A stretch of DNA of 64,000 nt from a virus. The position numbers and the translations under genes were made by a program. Where the stretch lies: the IMG/VR virus record IMGVR_UViG_3300046542_000168, positions 1 through 64,000 of that record; one strand, written 5' to 3'. Of this stretch, positions 1 through 7,289 are shown in pieces. The notes below the pieces were generated by a model. The model did not search any database. It was not told the origin of the DNA and saw only the letters and a program-made list of their open reading frames with translations. Positions within the stretch are counted from its first letter, which is position 1, and each line of letters starts with the position of its first letter.

Positions 1-747
1 GATAAAGACGGTTATTTTTATCGTGCTAAAGGGCTAAGCGGCGCGCACGACTGGCGGAAAGATAACGACCATCGCCCGACTATCGATGACGTTAAGCAGG
101 ACTTGCCCCCAGGCGGTACTATCCCCCAGGTTAAAGCCCCCCAGGAAAAGAAGGGGCAAGCGAGCAAGCCCGCTCCCCAGGGGCAAAAGCCGCAACCGAA
201 GGCAGAAGCCCCCCAGAAGGCCCCCCAGGCGAAAGAAACGCCCCAGGCTACCCAATCCCCCCAGGTTAAGCCCGACCATGCCCAGACTAAGCCCCAGGAA
301 GCGGCAAAGGCTGGCCAGGAAAGGCACAAGGGTAATAAGCCCGACCCTAGGTTGATCCACGCAACTGCAAGCGGGGTTAAACCCGTATCCCCTGGGGAGG
401 AAGTAAAAACCCTGGTACGTGAAAGCCTGGAAAGGATAGAGGAACAACGGAAAGCCCAGGGCCCTGGCCACGCCTCTAAAGTCCGTTATAAGTTGGTAGA
501 GGCCCAGGGCCGTTACGGCGTGCAATACTGGCTTTATCCTGGCTATAACCGCCCCCAGGGCTTTAAATGGGAAAGCTTGAGCGGGTTTATGTTTCTCAGT
601 CTGGCAGACGTGGAAACTTTCCTTGCTCTTAATGGAATCGCCATAACCGAGGAAGTAGAAAAAGCCGACGTAAGCCAGGGGAGCTATAACCCGAATAAGG
701 GCGTAATACCTAACGACGACCCTAACGGTCAGCGGAATCTATTGTAA
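1..747 (+). CDS. Pro/Gln/Lys-rich protein of unknown function, 5' end outside window
   Basis: Open from base 1 to a TAA at 745-747 (248 codons visible), so the true start lies left of the window. Three parts are visible: an N-terminal stretch rich in charged residues (to about residue 34), a low-complexity linker of about 80 residues built from P, Q, K and A, and a C-terminal part of about 130 residues with aromatic residues and a helical segment. The linker comes from tandem CCCCAGG-type DNA in which CCC, GCC and CAG codons recur. I recognise no family. The layout, a folded end joined by a Pro/Gln linker to another domain, is common in DNA-processing and mobilisation proteins, but that is only a comparison. 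Codon choice is strongly skewed to CCC and CAG, unlike most of the window. Confidence 0.7.
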   Translation, partial: DKDGYFYRAKGLSGAHDWRKDNDHRPTIDDVKQDLPPGGTIPQVKAPQEKKGQASKPAPQGQKPQPKAEAPQKAPQAKETPQATQSPQVKPDHAQTKPQEAAKAGQERHKGNKPDPRLIHATASGVKPVSPGEEVKTLVRESLERIEEQRKAQGPGHASKVRYKLVEAQGRYGVQYWLYPGYNRPQGFKWESLSGFMFLSLADVETFLALNGIAITEEVEKADVSQGSYNPNKGVIPNDDPNGQRNLL

Positions 748-757
748 TACTACGTTA

Positions 758-781
758 GCCCCTGGGAGCATTCCCAGGGGC
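758..781 (+). other. GC-rich intergenic hairpin
   Basis: A 10-bp stem (GCCCCTGGGA with its complement) around a 3-base loop lies between the first two genes. It has no T-tract, so it is more likely an RNA-stabilising or translational element than a terminator. A close copy of the stem, followed by T5, forms the terminator at 1036-1065. Confidence 0.5.
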
Positions 782-795
782 CAGGGGATAAAGTA

Positions 796-996
796 ATGTC
801 ATTAAAAACGATTATTCCACTACTTGAGCCTAAAACCTGGATAACTGTATATACATTATTCGGCCAGTTTTATGGAAGTGTCCGCACTTCGGAACATCCA
901 GAAACTACACTAACCCTACAGGCAAGTAAGGGCATGCTTTATATAGAACTTGATGAAATCAAGGCCCTACAGATAGAGCCCGACCGGGAATTCTAG
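796..996 (+). CDS. Small unknown protein (66 aa)
   Basis: ATG start preceded by AGGGG at 783-787. The protein has a hydrophobic/aromatic first half and an acidic C-terminus, with no recognised motif. It follows the Pro/Gln-rich gene after a 24-base hairpin and is followed by a terminator at 1036, so the two are probably the last genes of one rightward transcript. Confidence 0.55.
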   Translation: MSLKTIIPLLEPKTWITVYTLFGQFYGSVRTSEHPETTLTLQASKGMLYIELDEIKALQIEPDREF

Positions 997-1035
997 CCCG
1001 CCCTGGGCCCACCCCATGCTAAACCCTACCTGTAA

Positions 1036-1065
1036 GCCCCTGGGAAGCGATTCCAGGGGCTTTTT
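1036..1065 (+). terminator. Rho-independent terminator
   Basis: An 8-bp GC-rich stem (GCCCCTGG / CCAGGGGC) with a 9-base loop is followed directly by TTTTT. It lies 40 bases after the stop of the 66-aa gene and ends the rightward transcript before the non-coding region. Confidence 0.8.
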
Positions 1066-1579
1066 CATGCCTACCTATCCAACCCCCCAGGATAGGCGCC
1101 CCAGGTAGCTAGGCCCTCTATTAGAATGCCCCAGGTATGCGCCTGTTAGTTATCTAATAAATAACTATTAATATAGTGTCGTTAACGACACGGGTTATTC
1201 TATCCCTAGGCTATCGCCTAGCCCTATATAGTGGGGGCAGGGGCAGAAAAGCCCCCCTATTAAAAAGCTATCAATCCCACGTATTACGTGGGCTCTAGCC
1301 ATATCGTGTGGCGTTATACGCCACGTATATACATACCGCATTGCGTAGCAATGAGTTACTTAATATCCCCCTTGCATATCCCCCAGGTACTGCCCCAGGT
1401 TAGCCCCCTGGTCGGCTTACCTCTAGCCCTGGGCTAGTGTTATACCTCTATGCATAATCCCCGTATCGCAAGCGATACAGTCTATTAACTCTCTGATATA
1501 GCTATTCTCTAATGTCTGTTATTCGTGATGATGGGGTTAAGCCAACTTCCCTTGATAACAATTTAATTGTTAACTCTAG

Positions 1580-1595
1580 TGTTTCACGTGGAACA
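1580..1595 (+). promoter_or_regulatory. parS-like ParB-binding site
   Basis: TGTTTCACGTGGAACA. The chromosomal parS consensus is a 16-bp palindrome of the form TGTTnCACGTGnAACA. This copy is one base from the perfectly symmetric pseudomonad type (TGTTCCACGTGGAACA) and keeps the central CACGTG and both outer half-sites. It lies in the palindrome array about 600 bp upstream of the recombinase gene. No ParA or ParB gene is in the window, so if it works it would use host ParB or one encoded elsewhere on the phage. Confidence 0.6.
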
Positions 1596-1922
1596 TTAAA
1601 TTAAATAACGAATAATCGTTATTCCTGGGCCAGCCCAGGGCGATAGCCTGGGATAACCTACGGTTATAGTAGTATGGACAATGCATGCATAATGGTTATA
1701 GATTGGCTGAAAGGCCCGTATTACCTGGGCTCTAGCCCAGTTCGTATAATGCCCATTATGCGAACTCTGATATGTATAGCCGACCAATGGTAGCAATACA
1801 GGGGTTGACAATATTTTAAAATCATGATCCTGGGCCGGTAGAGCCAGGAGCAAGGGCGTTAAGCACCGAGCCACATATTGTTGAAAATTCAGAATTAGCC
1901 AGACCCACATATTTGCTAATTC

Positions 1923-1990
1923 CCCAGGTTCACTAGTTCTCCCAGGTAGGCTTCCCAGGTTTATAAAATTCCCAGGTAGCAGCCCCCAGG
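1923..1990 (+). repeat. CCCAGGT direct repeats upstream of recombinase
   Basis: CCCAGGT occurs at 1923-1929, 1941-1947, 1954-1960 and 1971-1977, with a CCCAGG at 1985-1990, at spacings of 18, 13, 17 and 14 bp. The copies are in direct orientation and lie 130-210 bp upstream of the recombinase promoter. They could bind a regulator or the recombinase, or simply reflect the general CCAGG richness of the region. Confidence 0.45.
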
Positions 1991-2108
1991 ATCACGCCTG
2001 CCAGGTTTAATGGTTGCAGGTGGATATTTCCCAGGCGCTACTGGTAGGGCCTCCCTGGTAGAGGCATATTTGATGTAGAAAAATGCCTATATATTTCAGC
2101 CTTAGTTG

Positions 2109-2136
2109 TTGGATATTCTGTTGGGGGTGCTATAAT
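2109..2136 (+). promoter_or_regulatory. Sigma-70-type promoter for the recombinase gene
   Basis: Perfect -10 box TATAAT at 2131-2136 with a moderate -35 (TTGGAT, 2109-2114) and a 16-bp spacer. Transcription would start near 2143, which argues for the downstream ATG at 2198 as the recombinase start. Confidence 0.6.
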
Positions 2137-2197
2137 TACCCGTATGGAAAGAGGCACTCTGCCTCTCCCGCTTCGAAGTTCTCTGGGGAGATTTGAA

Positions 2198-3076
2198 ATG
2201 GAACTGATGAAATCGCAGGCTGAGACTTACATTGATTTTCTTCGCTTTCAGCGTTATTCCCCTGAGAATACTGTTGTTGCTAAGCAGCAGGACTTGAAGA
2301 AGGTCTATGCCCTCTGCCTGAAGAAGAAGGTGAGTTCCTGGGTAGACTTCACCCCTACCCATCTGCGTGAGTTGGTAGCAAGTGAACTTAAGGCAGGCCG
2401 TAACCCTAAGTCTGTTAACCGTCTCCTAACTACTGTGCGTACTCTGTTCAAGCATTTAAAGCGTGAGGGTTATGTGCAAGTTAACCCTGCTGATGACTTC
2501 CAGGGTCCGAAGGAAGCACAGAATATTCCAACGATCCTGGCTGTAGAAGAGTGCAGCCAGATGCTCGATGCTGAAGTGGACGGCTTCCTGGGCTACCGCG
2601 ACCAAGCGATTCTTGAGCTGTTCTACTCTGCTGCTCTGCGTCTGTCCGAGCTGGTGGGCCTGACCATGGACAAGCTCAACCTGAAGGAAGGCTATGTGCG
2701 TGTTGTGGGCAAGGGTAACAAGGAGCGCTTGGTGCCTGTTGGTGGTAAGGCTAGCGAGGCCCTGGTGCTCTGGCTGCAACACCGTAGCGGGATCAAGGCC
2801 CAGGACAACAACGTGTTCCTCTCTCACCACGGTAAGGCCCTCACTCAGCGGGCTGTACAGAAGCGTGTGAAAGCCTTCGGTCAGCAGACCCTGGGCAAGG
2901 ATCTACACCCGCATATTCTGCGACACTCTTGTGCCACACATCTGTTACAATCCACTCAGAATTTGCGGGCAGTGCAAGAGATTCTGGGTCACAAGAATAT
3001 TGCTACAACTCAGATTTATACCCACCTTGACTTGCCGTATATGCAGGGTGTTCACAAGTCTCACCCGCGTGGTTAA
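2198..3076 (+). CDS. Xer-type tyrosine recombinase
   Basis: A 292-aa site-specific recombinase, close to the roughly 300 aa typical of XerC/XerD. It has an N-terminal SAM-like core-binding domain (about residues 1-95) and a catalytic domain with the expected residues: Arg in the LRLSELVGL motif, Lys in VGKGNKERL, the HxxR box (HILRH) and a late His in GHKNIATTQIY followed by the nucleophilic Tyr. I chose the ATG at 2198 because GGGGAG precedes it at 2183-2188. The ATG 54 bases upstream has no ribosome-binding site and sits on the transcription start of the TATAAT promoter. There is no arm-binding domain as in lambda Int, so dimer resolution at a dif/cer-like site is more likely than regulated prophage integration. 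Confidence 0.92.
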   Translation: MELMKSQAETYIDFLRFQRYSPENTVVAKQQDLKKVYALCLKKKVSSWVDFTPTHLRELVASELKAGRNPKSVNRLLTTVRTLFKHLKREGYVQVNPADDFQGPKEAQNIPTILAVEECSQMLDAEVDGFLGYRDQAILELFYSAALRLSELVGLTMDKLNLKEGYVRVVGKGNKERLVPVGGKASEALVLWLQHRSGIKAQDNNVFLSHHGKALTQRAVQKRVKAFGQQTLGKDLHPHILRHSCATHLLQSTQNLRAVQEILGHKNIATTQIYTHLDLPYMQGVHKSHPRG

Positions 3077-3089
3077 GGGGTAAGTAATC

Positions 3090-3572
3090 ATGACTGACAC
3101 TCAGCCATCCGACTTCCTGCCATTTGATTTTGTTTATGCGGGCCAGCGTGCTTTAGAAGGTAATAAACCTGGGGCAGAGATATACAAGCTTGTTGATGGG
3201 CGGCTTGGTGATAGTTACGTCTTCGCTGCTAAGTCCCTGAAGGGTAAAGTCCTGGGTGGAATGTATCGCGGTGCGGAGTTTAGTCCCGACAAGGCTCGTG
3301 GGATTGGCTCAGCAGCTTATATTGGTCGCTGGAAAGAGATGACTGACTGTGTAATCTGGAGGGCTCGTGAAGAGGCTTTCGAGACTGCTCAGCGACTCAT
3401 TAAGTTGGAATCAGACGCTAAGAAGGTCAATGAGATTGAGGCAATCATGTTGCCCCTTAGAAAGTTGTACGCGACCTACGCACGGCAGTACGATCATGCC
3501 GGGAAAGAAGCCCTGGAGCAGGCAGTAATGCGGGCTCTACGCTCACCACCTCGTAAGAGTGAAACTGCCTAG
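3090..3572 (+). CDS. Unknown protein (160 aa)
   Basis: ATG preceded by GGGGTAAG, 13 bases after the recombinase stop, so probably co-transcribed with it. The first two thirds are mixed and the last third is helical and charged. No motif is recognised. Its position next to the recombinase suggests an accessory protein, but the sequence does not show that. Confidence 0.75.
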   Translation: MTDTQPSDFLPFDFVYAGQRALEGNKPGAEIYKLVDGRLGDSYVFAAKSLKGKVLGGMYRGAEFSPDKARGIGSAAYIGRWKEMTDCVIWRAREEAFETAQRLIKLESDAKKVNEIEAIMLPLRKLYATYARQYDHAGKEALEQAVMRALRSPPRKSETA

Positions 3573-3603
3573 GCGCCGCTCTAGTGGTATACTGTACATC
3601 AAC

Positions 3604-3682
3604 GGGGCGTGACTGCCACATATGGGAGGCAGGGGCCAGTAACTCTGGTTTGACGCGGGTTAGACTCCCGCACGCTCCACCA
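3604..3682 (+). tRNA. Isolated tRNA-like gene, apparent anticodon AAC (Val)
   Basis: A full cloverleaf can be drawn: acceptor stem 3604-3610/3672-3678 (one G-U), D-stem CTGC/GCAG with GGG in its loop, anticodon stem GGCCA/TGGTT, T-stem GCGGG/CCCGC, and encoded CCA at 3680-3682. The 7-base anticodon loop GTAACTC puts AAC at 34-36. Oddities: the T-loop is TTAGACT (A instead of C at 56), 32 and 38 can pair, and AAC is an unusual bacterial Val anticodon. The CCA is followed by TATT, as for several tRNAs in the main array 41 kb away. It is either a real unusual tRNA or a decaying one. Confidence 0.6.
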
Positions 3683-3701
3683 TATTGAAAGGGGTAAGCA
3701 G

Positions 3702-3932
3702 ATGGCGACGGGAACAGCTCAGACTGCTGTGATCGGTAAGACCTACCACGTCGGCGGTGAAGGCTGGTGGGGTGTGTCAGATACGGTGTTGATCCTTCCG
3801 ACTGACAGGGTTGTAGTGCTGGACAAAGATGAAGTGTATGTCTACGTCGATGTATTCCGTGAAGATGCACTAATTGGTTCGAAGCAGATCAACCTCTGCT
3901 TCTTCGATGAAGACTTTGAGCTAGCAGAGTAA
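3702..3932 (+). CDS. Small acidic unknown protein (76 aa)
   Basis: ATG at 3702 with AAAGGGG 11-17 bases upstream, directly after the tRNA-like gene. The C-terminal half is strongly acidic and beta-strand-like with alternating V/Y and D/E. No family recognised. Confidence 0.65.
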   Translation: MATGTAQTAVIGKTYHVGGEGWWGVSDTVLILPTDRVVVLDKDEVYVYVDVFREDALIGSKQINLCFFDEDFELAE

Positions 3933-3993
3933 TGCTCACCCACGGGCCAAACGCAGCACTACATCTCCAGATGCGTGATATCGGAAAAGCGCC

Positions 3994-4395
3994 ATGAACT
4001 ATAAAGGGTTTCGCATTGAGAATGATCCAGCTTACATCTGGCGTACCTACTGCTGGGGTTCGCATGCTGGGCATAACCATGTAGCTTGTTGGTACGTGTT
4101 CAATGCGGAAGGTAAGCGTGTTACAGGGGGTTATACTTCGGGAAACAATACCCGTAGTGGTTCGGTTGATCTGGCACGTCGCAAAGATGCCAAGGCCTGG
4201 GTAGATGGTTATTGTGCCTACCGCGATGAGCCAGAACATCGGGAGATTTGTGCTAATGGTACTGCCGTGTATGCACCAACTTATGCCCTACACGCTCTTG
4301 ACACGGAACAACAGGCGTCTTTTGATGCTGGCTACTGGGACGCGCAAAGGCAAATCCAGCGAGCTGCTAAACGCACTGCTCAAGAGGGGCAATGA
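3994..4395 (+). CDS. Unknown protein (133 aa)
   Basis: Starts with a short conserved-looking segment (MNYKGFRIE), is rich in Trp, Tyr and His in the first half and ends in a Gln/Arg/Lys-rich helix. It overlaps no other gene, and its TGA lies one base before the next ATG. Proteins of this style are common in small-gene clusters of large phages; no function is evident. Confidence 0.7.
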   Translation: MNYKGFRIENDPAYIWRTYCWGSHAGHNHVACWYVFNAEGKRVTGGYTSGNNTRSGSVDLARRKDAKAWVDGYCAYRDEPEHREICANGTAVYAPTYALHALDTEQQASFDAGYWDAQRQIQRAAKRTAQEGQ

Positions 4396-4396
4396 T

Positions 4397-4621
4397 ATGA
4401 GTTATAAGTTCAAACTGGTCTACACCATCCCTGCGGATCTGGTTAACATTGAACCAGCTATGCAGGAGTTGGGGAAGTACGGCCTTCAGGGTGGTGCCCT
4501 TGTGGACTACACTCTCACTCTCTGGTTCGAACGCGAAGATGTAGGTGATGCCGTAGCTGGTGCAATGGCTAATGTATTAAAGGTTCTTCCAGAAGTAAAG
4601 TTTGTTGAGGCTCAGGGGTAG
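4397..4621 (+). CDS. Small unknown protein (74 aa)
   Basis: The frame is open from 4205, but the credible start is the ATG at 4397, preceded by GAGGGG and translationally coupled to the previous stop. The longer version would overlap the 133-aa gene by about 190 bases. The predicted protein alternates strands and helices with no recognisable motif. Confidence 0.65.
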   Translation: MSYKFKLVYTIPADLVNIEPAMQELGKYGLQGGALVDYTLTLWFEREDVGDAVAGAMANVLKVLPEVKFVEAQG

Positions 4622-4624
4622 TGA

Positions 4625-4843
4625 ATGCGAACGTACCGAGTCACCCTGTTCCGAGCAGGAGAAGAACGTACCGGCCAGCCCCTACACTACCTGGGCGAAG
4701 TAGAGAGCCACCAACGGGGCGACGACGTGATTCATCAAGCCATGATGGCTCACCCGGATCTGGTGCCCCTCACCTGCACCCTGGTGGTTCGTGGTAAGCT
4801 CTGTGCTAGATGGCCAACCCTGGCTCAAGGCACGTTGCACTAA
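4625..4843 (+). CDS. Small unknown protein (72 aa)
   Basis: Begins 3 bases after the previous stop; GGGG lies just upstream inside the preceding gene. Basic N-terminus, otherwise mixed. No motif recognised; likely part of the same operon. Confidence 0.6.
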   Translation: MRTYRVTLFRAGEERTGQPLHYLGEVESHQRGDDVIHQAMMAHPDLVPLTCTLVVRGKLCARWPTLAQGTLH

Positions 4844-4867
4844 GTAAGGCAGAGAGAGGTAATTGCA

Positions 4868-5224
4868 ATGATCGGTGGACGTGGAATGTACCTCTACATC
4901 CTCGCTGAAGATGGTAAGACCCCTGTTGCCACGGACAGCATGATCCTCTGGGGCCGCACACAGGCAGACATCGAGCGCCGTACAGTCGCCAAGAGCCGTG
5001 ATGAGGAACGGGGGATAGCTGTATCTACTGTGTTCCTGGGCATCAATCACAACTTCGGTGACGGCCCCCCTATCTTGTTTGAGACGATGATATTCGACGG
5101 TAAGAGTAGTGATCGGCAATGGCGTTACGCTACCTGGGAAGAGGCCGAGCGAGGGCACAAAGTTGCTTGCGGTATTGCTGGTATTGCCTGGAGCAACTTC
5201 GATAAGGGGAGCATGTCTGCATGA
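4868..5224 (+). CDS. Conserved phage protein with HNFGDGPPILFETM-type core (118 aa)
   Basis: The segment around residues 60-80 (NHNFGDGPPILFETMIF) followed by a WEEAERGH motif is a pattern I associate with small conserved proteins found in many unrelated tailed phages, whose function is unknown. AGAGAGG precedes the ATG by a few bases. The gene overlaps the next one by 4 bases (ATGA). Confidence 0.8.
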   Translation: MIGGRGMYLYILAEDGKTPVATDSMILWGRTQADIERRTVAKSRDEERGIAVSTVFLGINHNFGDGPPILFETMIFDGKSSDRQWRYATWEEAERGHKVACGIAGIAWSNFDKGSMSA

Positions 5225-5406
5225 TCCAGAGTGACCGGGAGTACGCCATTGCCAGTACTAAGCTAGATACACTTAAAGAGGCATATGCCTTCTTCATGCC
5301 ACCAGAGAAAGATTGGCTAAGTGAGGCCCAGAAGCGAGCGATGGAGTCGATCATTACGGACCTTGAGGGAGAACTAGCAGAGTATCGGAACCGTAGTCAT
5401 GAATGA
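5221..5406 (+). CDS. Small helical protein (61 aa)
   Basis: ATGA overlap with the preceding gene. The pattern (short N-terminal segment beginning with REYAI, a helix, then a charged helix ending EYR) resembles the N-terminal part of some phage and antitoxin-type helix-turn-helix proteins, but no DNA-binding domain is present. The real role is unknown. Confidence 0.65.
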   Translation: MIQSDREYAIASTKLDTLKEAYAFFMPPEKDWLSEAQKRAMESIITDLEGELAEYRNRSHE

Positions 5407-5899
5407 TAGGTGGTCTAAGTCCATAGCAGAAGTACTTCGTCCTGCCGATCTGCAAGATGACTTTACAGCCTGGATGTTGAAAGAGAACGAAGGTATTTAC
5501 ATCGGAGCTAAGAGGCTCCCCGATGGTACTTATGCTGGGGTAATGCGGCTAGCTTTCACTGAGGCTATCGCCCTGGGAGTTACGCACGAGTGCCCCGCTG
5601 AGAAGCGCTATTGCTATGATCGCGGATCGTTAGCAGATATCCTGATAGCCTTCGACAAACTTACCTCGTTCGATGACGAACCTACGGGCTGGATTGCAAG
5701 TAGACCGAAGGCCCAGGAAGAGGACTTCCAGCCCATGGAGACTGCTCCAATGGATGGCTCCACTATTAGGCTGGCCAACTTCTGGTTCGGGCACTGCCAC
5801 TGGTGCCGCTCTGCTGTATATGAGAATGGCGAGTGGATAGAAGTTGATAGCTCCAGGGAAGGCCAGCCCCTGGTAGATGCTACACACTGGAGACCATAA
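5399..5899 (+). CDS. Unknown phage protein with C-terminal METAPMDG domain (166 aa)
   Basis: Overlaps the previous gene by 8 bases. The last 60 residues contain METAPMDGSTI and end with a Trp-rich THWRP tail. This resembles a short domain of unknown function (DUF551-like) often seen in phage and prophage proteins. The N-terminal 100 residues are unrecognised. Confidence 0.7.
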   Translation: MNDRWSKSIAEVLRPADLQDDFTAWMLKENEGIYIGAKRLPDGTYAGVMRLAFTEAIALGVTHECPAEKRYCYDRGSLADILIAFDKLTSFDDEPTGWIASRPKAQEEDFQPMETAPMDGSTIRLANFWFGHCHWCRSAVYENGEWIEVDSSREGQPLVDATHWRP

Positions 5900-5915
5900 A
5901 TTGGGAGTAAATTTC

Positions 5916-6206
5916 ATGCAAGGGATGTCACGGATTTTACTGCTCGCCAGTGCTCTTCTGCTCACTGCAAGTTGTGCCCATAAGCAGCAGTATGCGGTGA
6001 AGGCCGGGACTACTGCTGAGGATCGTGCCCAGGATGATGCCTACTGTCAGTCACAGTTAGTACAACCTGCCCCCCTACCTCGACGGGATGGCAACTGGAC
6101 TAAGCGGTCTTTTAGTGAGACTAGGGAGATTGAGATGCGGTTGCGGATAGACTACATCGCATGCCTAACTAGCATGGGTTACACGATCCACGCTGTAACT
6201 GAGTAA
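5916..6206 (+). CDS. Small secreted lipoprotein (96 aa), first of a tandem pair
   Basis: Start chosen at 5916 (GGGAG 5904-5908), giving an N-terminal signal with hydrophobic core LLLASALLLT and a lipobox ending at Cys. After lipidation the protein would lie in the periplasmic leaflet of the inner or outer membrane. The mature part shares a pattern with the next gene: Q-Y near the N-terminus, a GTT..-D-D..-C segment and a C-terminal C...GYT motif. Small lipoproteins of this type occur in proteobacterial genomes. In phages, lipoproteins often block superinfection or take part in lysis; which applies here is unknown. Confidence 0.75.
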   Translation: MQGMSRILLLASALLLTASCAHKQQYAVKAGTTAEDRAQDDAYCQSQLVQPAPLPRRDGNWTKRSFSETREIEMRLRIDYIACLTSMGYTIHAVTE

Positions 6207-6272
6207 TGTGCTTGCATTAAGCCACTATTGTGGCACTATGCTCCTACAAGATCAGTCTTTGGAGTGTAGTGT

Positions 6273-6542
6273 ATGAAAGGACGTATTCTAGTTGCCGGTA
6301 TGATGATCGCCCTGTTGGCTGGCTGTGCAGGTCAACCTCAATATCGAGCCGATAGGCCAGGGACCACTCGTGAACAGTTCACGAGAGACGATGCAAAGTG
6401 CCAAGTGCAGTCGAGCAATATTCAGACTGCTGACTGGGAGTATCAAGGCAGTTTTATGGAAGGAGCAAACATTCAAATTAAGCGGCAGAATGTTTACAAT
6501 CTCTGTATGACTGGCGAAGGTTATACGATGTCACGGATGTAA
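6273..6542 (+). CDS. Small secreted lipoprotein (89 aa), second of a tandem pair
   Basis: Signal peptide with hydrophobic core and a LLAGC lipobox. It aligns by eye with the preceding gene (QPQY, PGTT, RDDAKC, C-terminal LCMTGEGYT), so the two are probably duplicates that have diverged strongly. A 66-base gap separates them, and a bidirectional terminator follows at 6559. Candidate roles are superinfection exclusion or outer-membrane remodelling; neither is shown by the sequence. Confidence 0.78.
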   Translation: MKGRILVAGMMIALLAGCAGQPQYRADRPGTTREQFTRDDAKCQVQSSNIQTADWEYQGSFMEGANIQIKRQNVYNLCMTGEGYTMSRM

Positions 6543-6558
6543 TATTGCAGGCAAAGAA

Positions 6559-6580
6559 AAGCCCCGCATTAGCGGGGCTT
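6559..6580. terminator. Bidirectional terminator between convergent genes
   Basis: AAGCCCCGC / GCGGGGCTT, a 9-bp stem with a 4-base loop, with A-rich sequence on the left and T-rich on the right. It lies between the rightward lipoprotein gene and the leftward block that ends at 6585. Confidence 0.85.
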
Positions 6581-6584
6581 CTTG

Positions 6585-7289
6585 TTATGCGGATTGTACT
6601 GGTTTCTCTCTAATCCTAAAGCCTTTCTCAAGCCAGAACTTATGGCCGGCCAGCAGGTCATTAATGATGTTCTTCTTCGACTGCGTAGGGACAGTCTCCC
6701 CCTTAATATTCACGAAGCTTGCCGGGGAAACTTGCTTACCGTCTGCGGATACATCCAGGCCCATGAAGTCATAGAATTCTTTCTCTGCACCTGGGCTCTT
6801 CGCTGCACCAACGTTCTTCCTGACCTCGATGTGCTTACCGTCGTGACTGATGACGTAGAGGGGGCCAGTATCGCGGAATGGGCGCTCTCCTGCTGGACGT
6901 GGGGTCTTCTTCTGCTTCAACCCTTTCTCAGATGCCTCCAGCACGAGCAAACCCAACTCGTACACCAAGTCCTTGAACGCCGGGAAGGCCCTCAGCACGT
7001 CCTTCAGCGAGTATTCGCGGGCCATCTCGACCAGTCGGCCGTTTCGCTGGGCCTCGGCTGTCTTAACGGTCTTCAGTTGGTCTGCAAGCTGCTCGATCTG
7101 GTCAGTATCACCGGCAGCCGCTGCCGCCTGGATCTGCTTTAGAAGCTCTGCCGACTGTGGATCGTTGCGGGTGGCCAGCAGGGTTTCAACTACAGCGTTA
7201 GCGGCGCCACGGGAGACAACACTTAGGTCAGACCTCAGCACCTCTGCCTTATATTTTGCTTCGAAGCCGGTAGTGTTATCAGTGGTCAT
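6585..7289 (-). CDS. Unknown protein (234 aa), last gene of the leftward block
   Basis: The frame is open from 7406, but the ATG at 7289 is preceded by AAGGA and avoids overlap with the terminator at 7372. The first 110 residues are helical and Ala/Gln/Asp-rich (coiled-coil-like). The C-terminal half contains a KSPGAEKEF segment and a basic, hydrophobic end. No family recognised. It is isolated from the upstream gene by a terminator, so it probably has its own promoter. Confidence 0.75.
   Translation of the reverse strand: MTTDNTTGFEAKYKAEVLRSDLSVVSRGAANAVVETLLATRNDPQSAELLKQIQAAAAAGDTDQIEQLADQLKTVKTAEAQRNGRLVEMAREYSLKDVLRAFPAFKDLVYELGLLVLEASEKGLKQKKTPRPAGERPFRDTGPLYVISHDGKHIEVRKNVGAAKSPGAEKEFYDFMGLDVSADGKQVSPASFVNIKGETVPTQSKKNIINDLLAGHKFWLEKGFRIREKPVQSA

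Larger units (their letters stand above)
1066..2105. other. Non-coding, palindrome-rich region (candidate origin or partition region)
   Basis: About 1 kb without a credible gene. From 1176 to 1762 it holds at least eleven short perfect or near-perfect palindromes with 6-9 bp arms, for example 1176-1191, 1276-1292, 1308-1324, 1339-1353, 1423-1437, 1463-1478, 1557-1571, 1604-1623, 1652-1666, 1725-1740 and 1743-1762, plus the parS-like site at 1580-1595. From 1923 to about 2060 CCCAGG repeats replace the palindromes. The only ORF here (minus strand, 1596-1910) crosses several of these hairpins and has no ribosome-binding site. Clustered palindromes and iteron-like repeats beside a recombinase gene suit an origin, partition or recombination region, but no DnaA box or replication initiator is evident. 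Confidence 0.6.

Noticed and set aside
103-330. CCCCAGG repeats considered as a CRISPR or iteron array
   Set aside because: They are in frame within an open gene and encode a Pro/Gln linker.
3457-3870. 137-aa open frame on the minus strand
   Set aside because: It runs through the isolated tRNA-like gene and two plus-strand genes with good ribosome-binding sites and has none of its own; a shadow frame.
4205-4396. Longer N-terminus of the 74-aa protein
   Set aside because: Would overlap the 133-aa gene by about 190 bases, and a good ribosome-binding site precedes the ATG at 4397.
6582-7142. 186-aa plus-strand frame
   Set aside because: Antisense to the 234-aa gene and beginning at a terminator; no ribosome-binding site.
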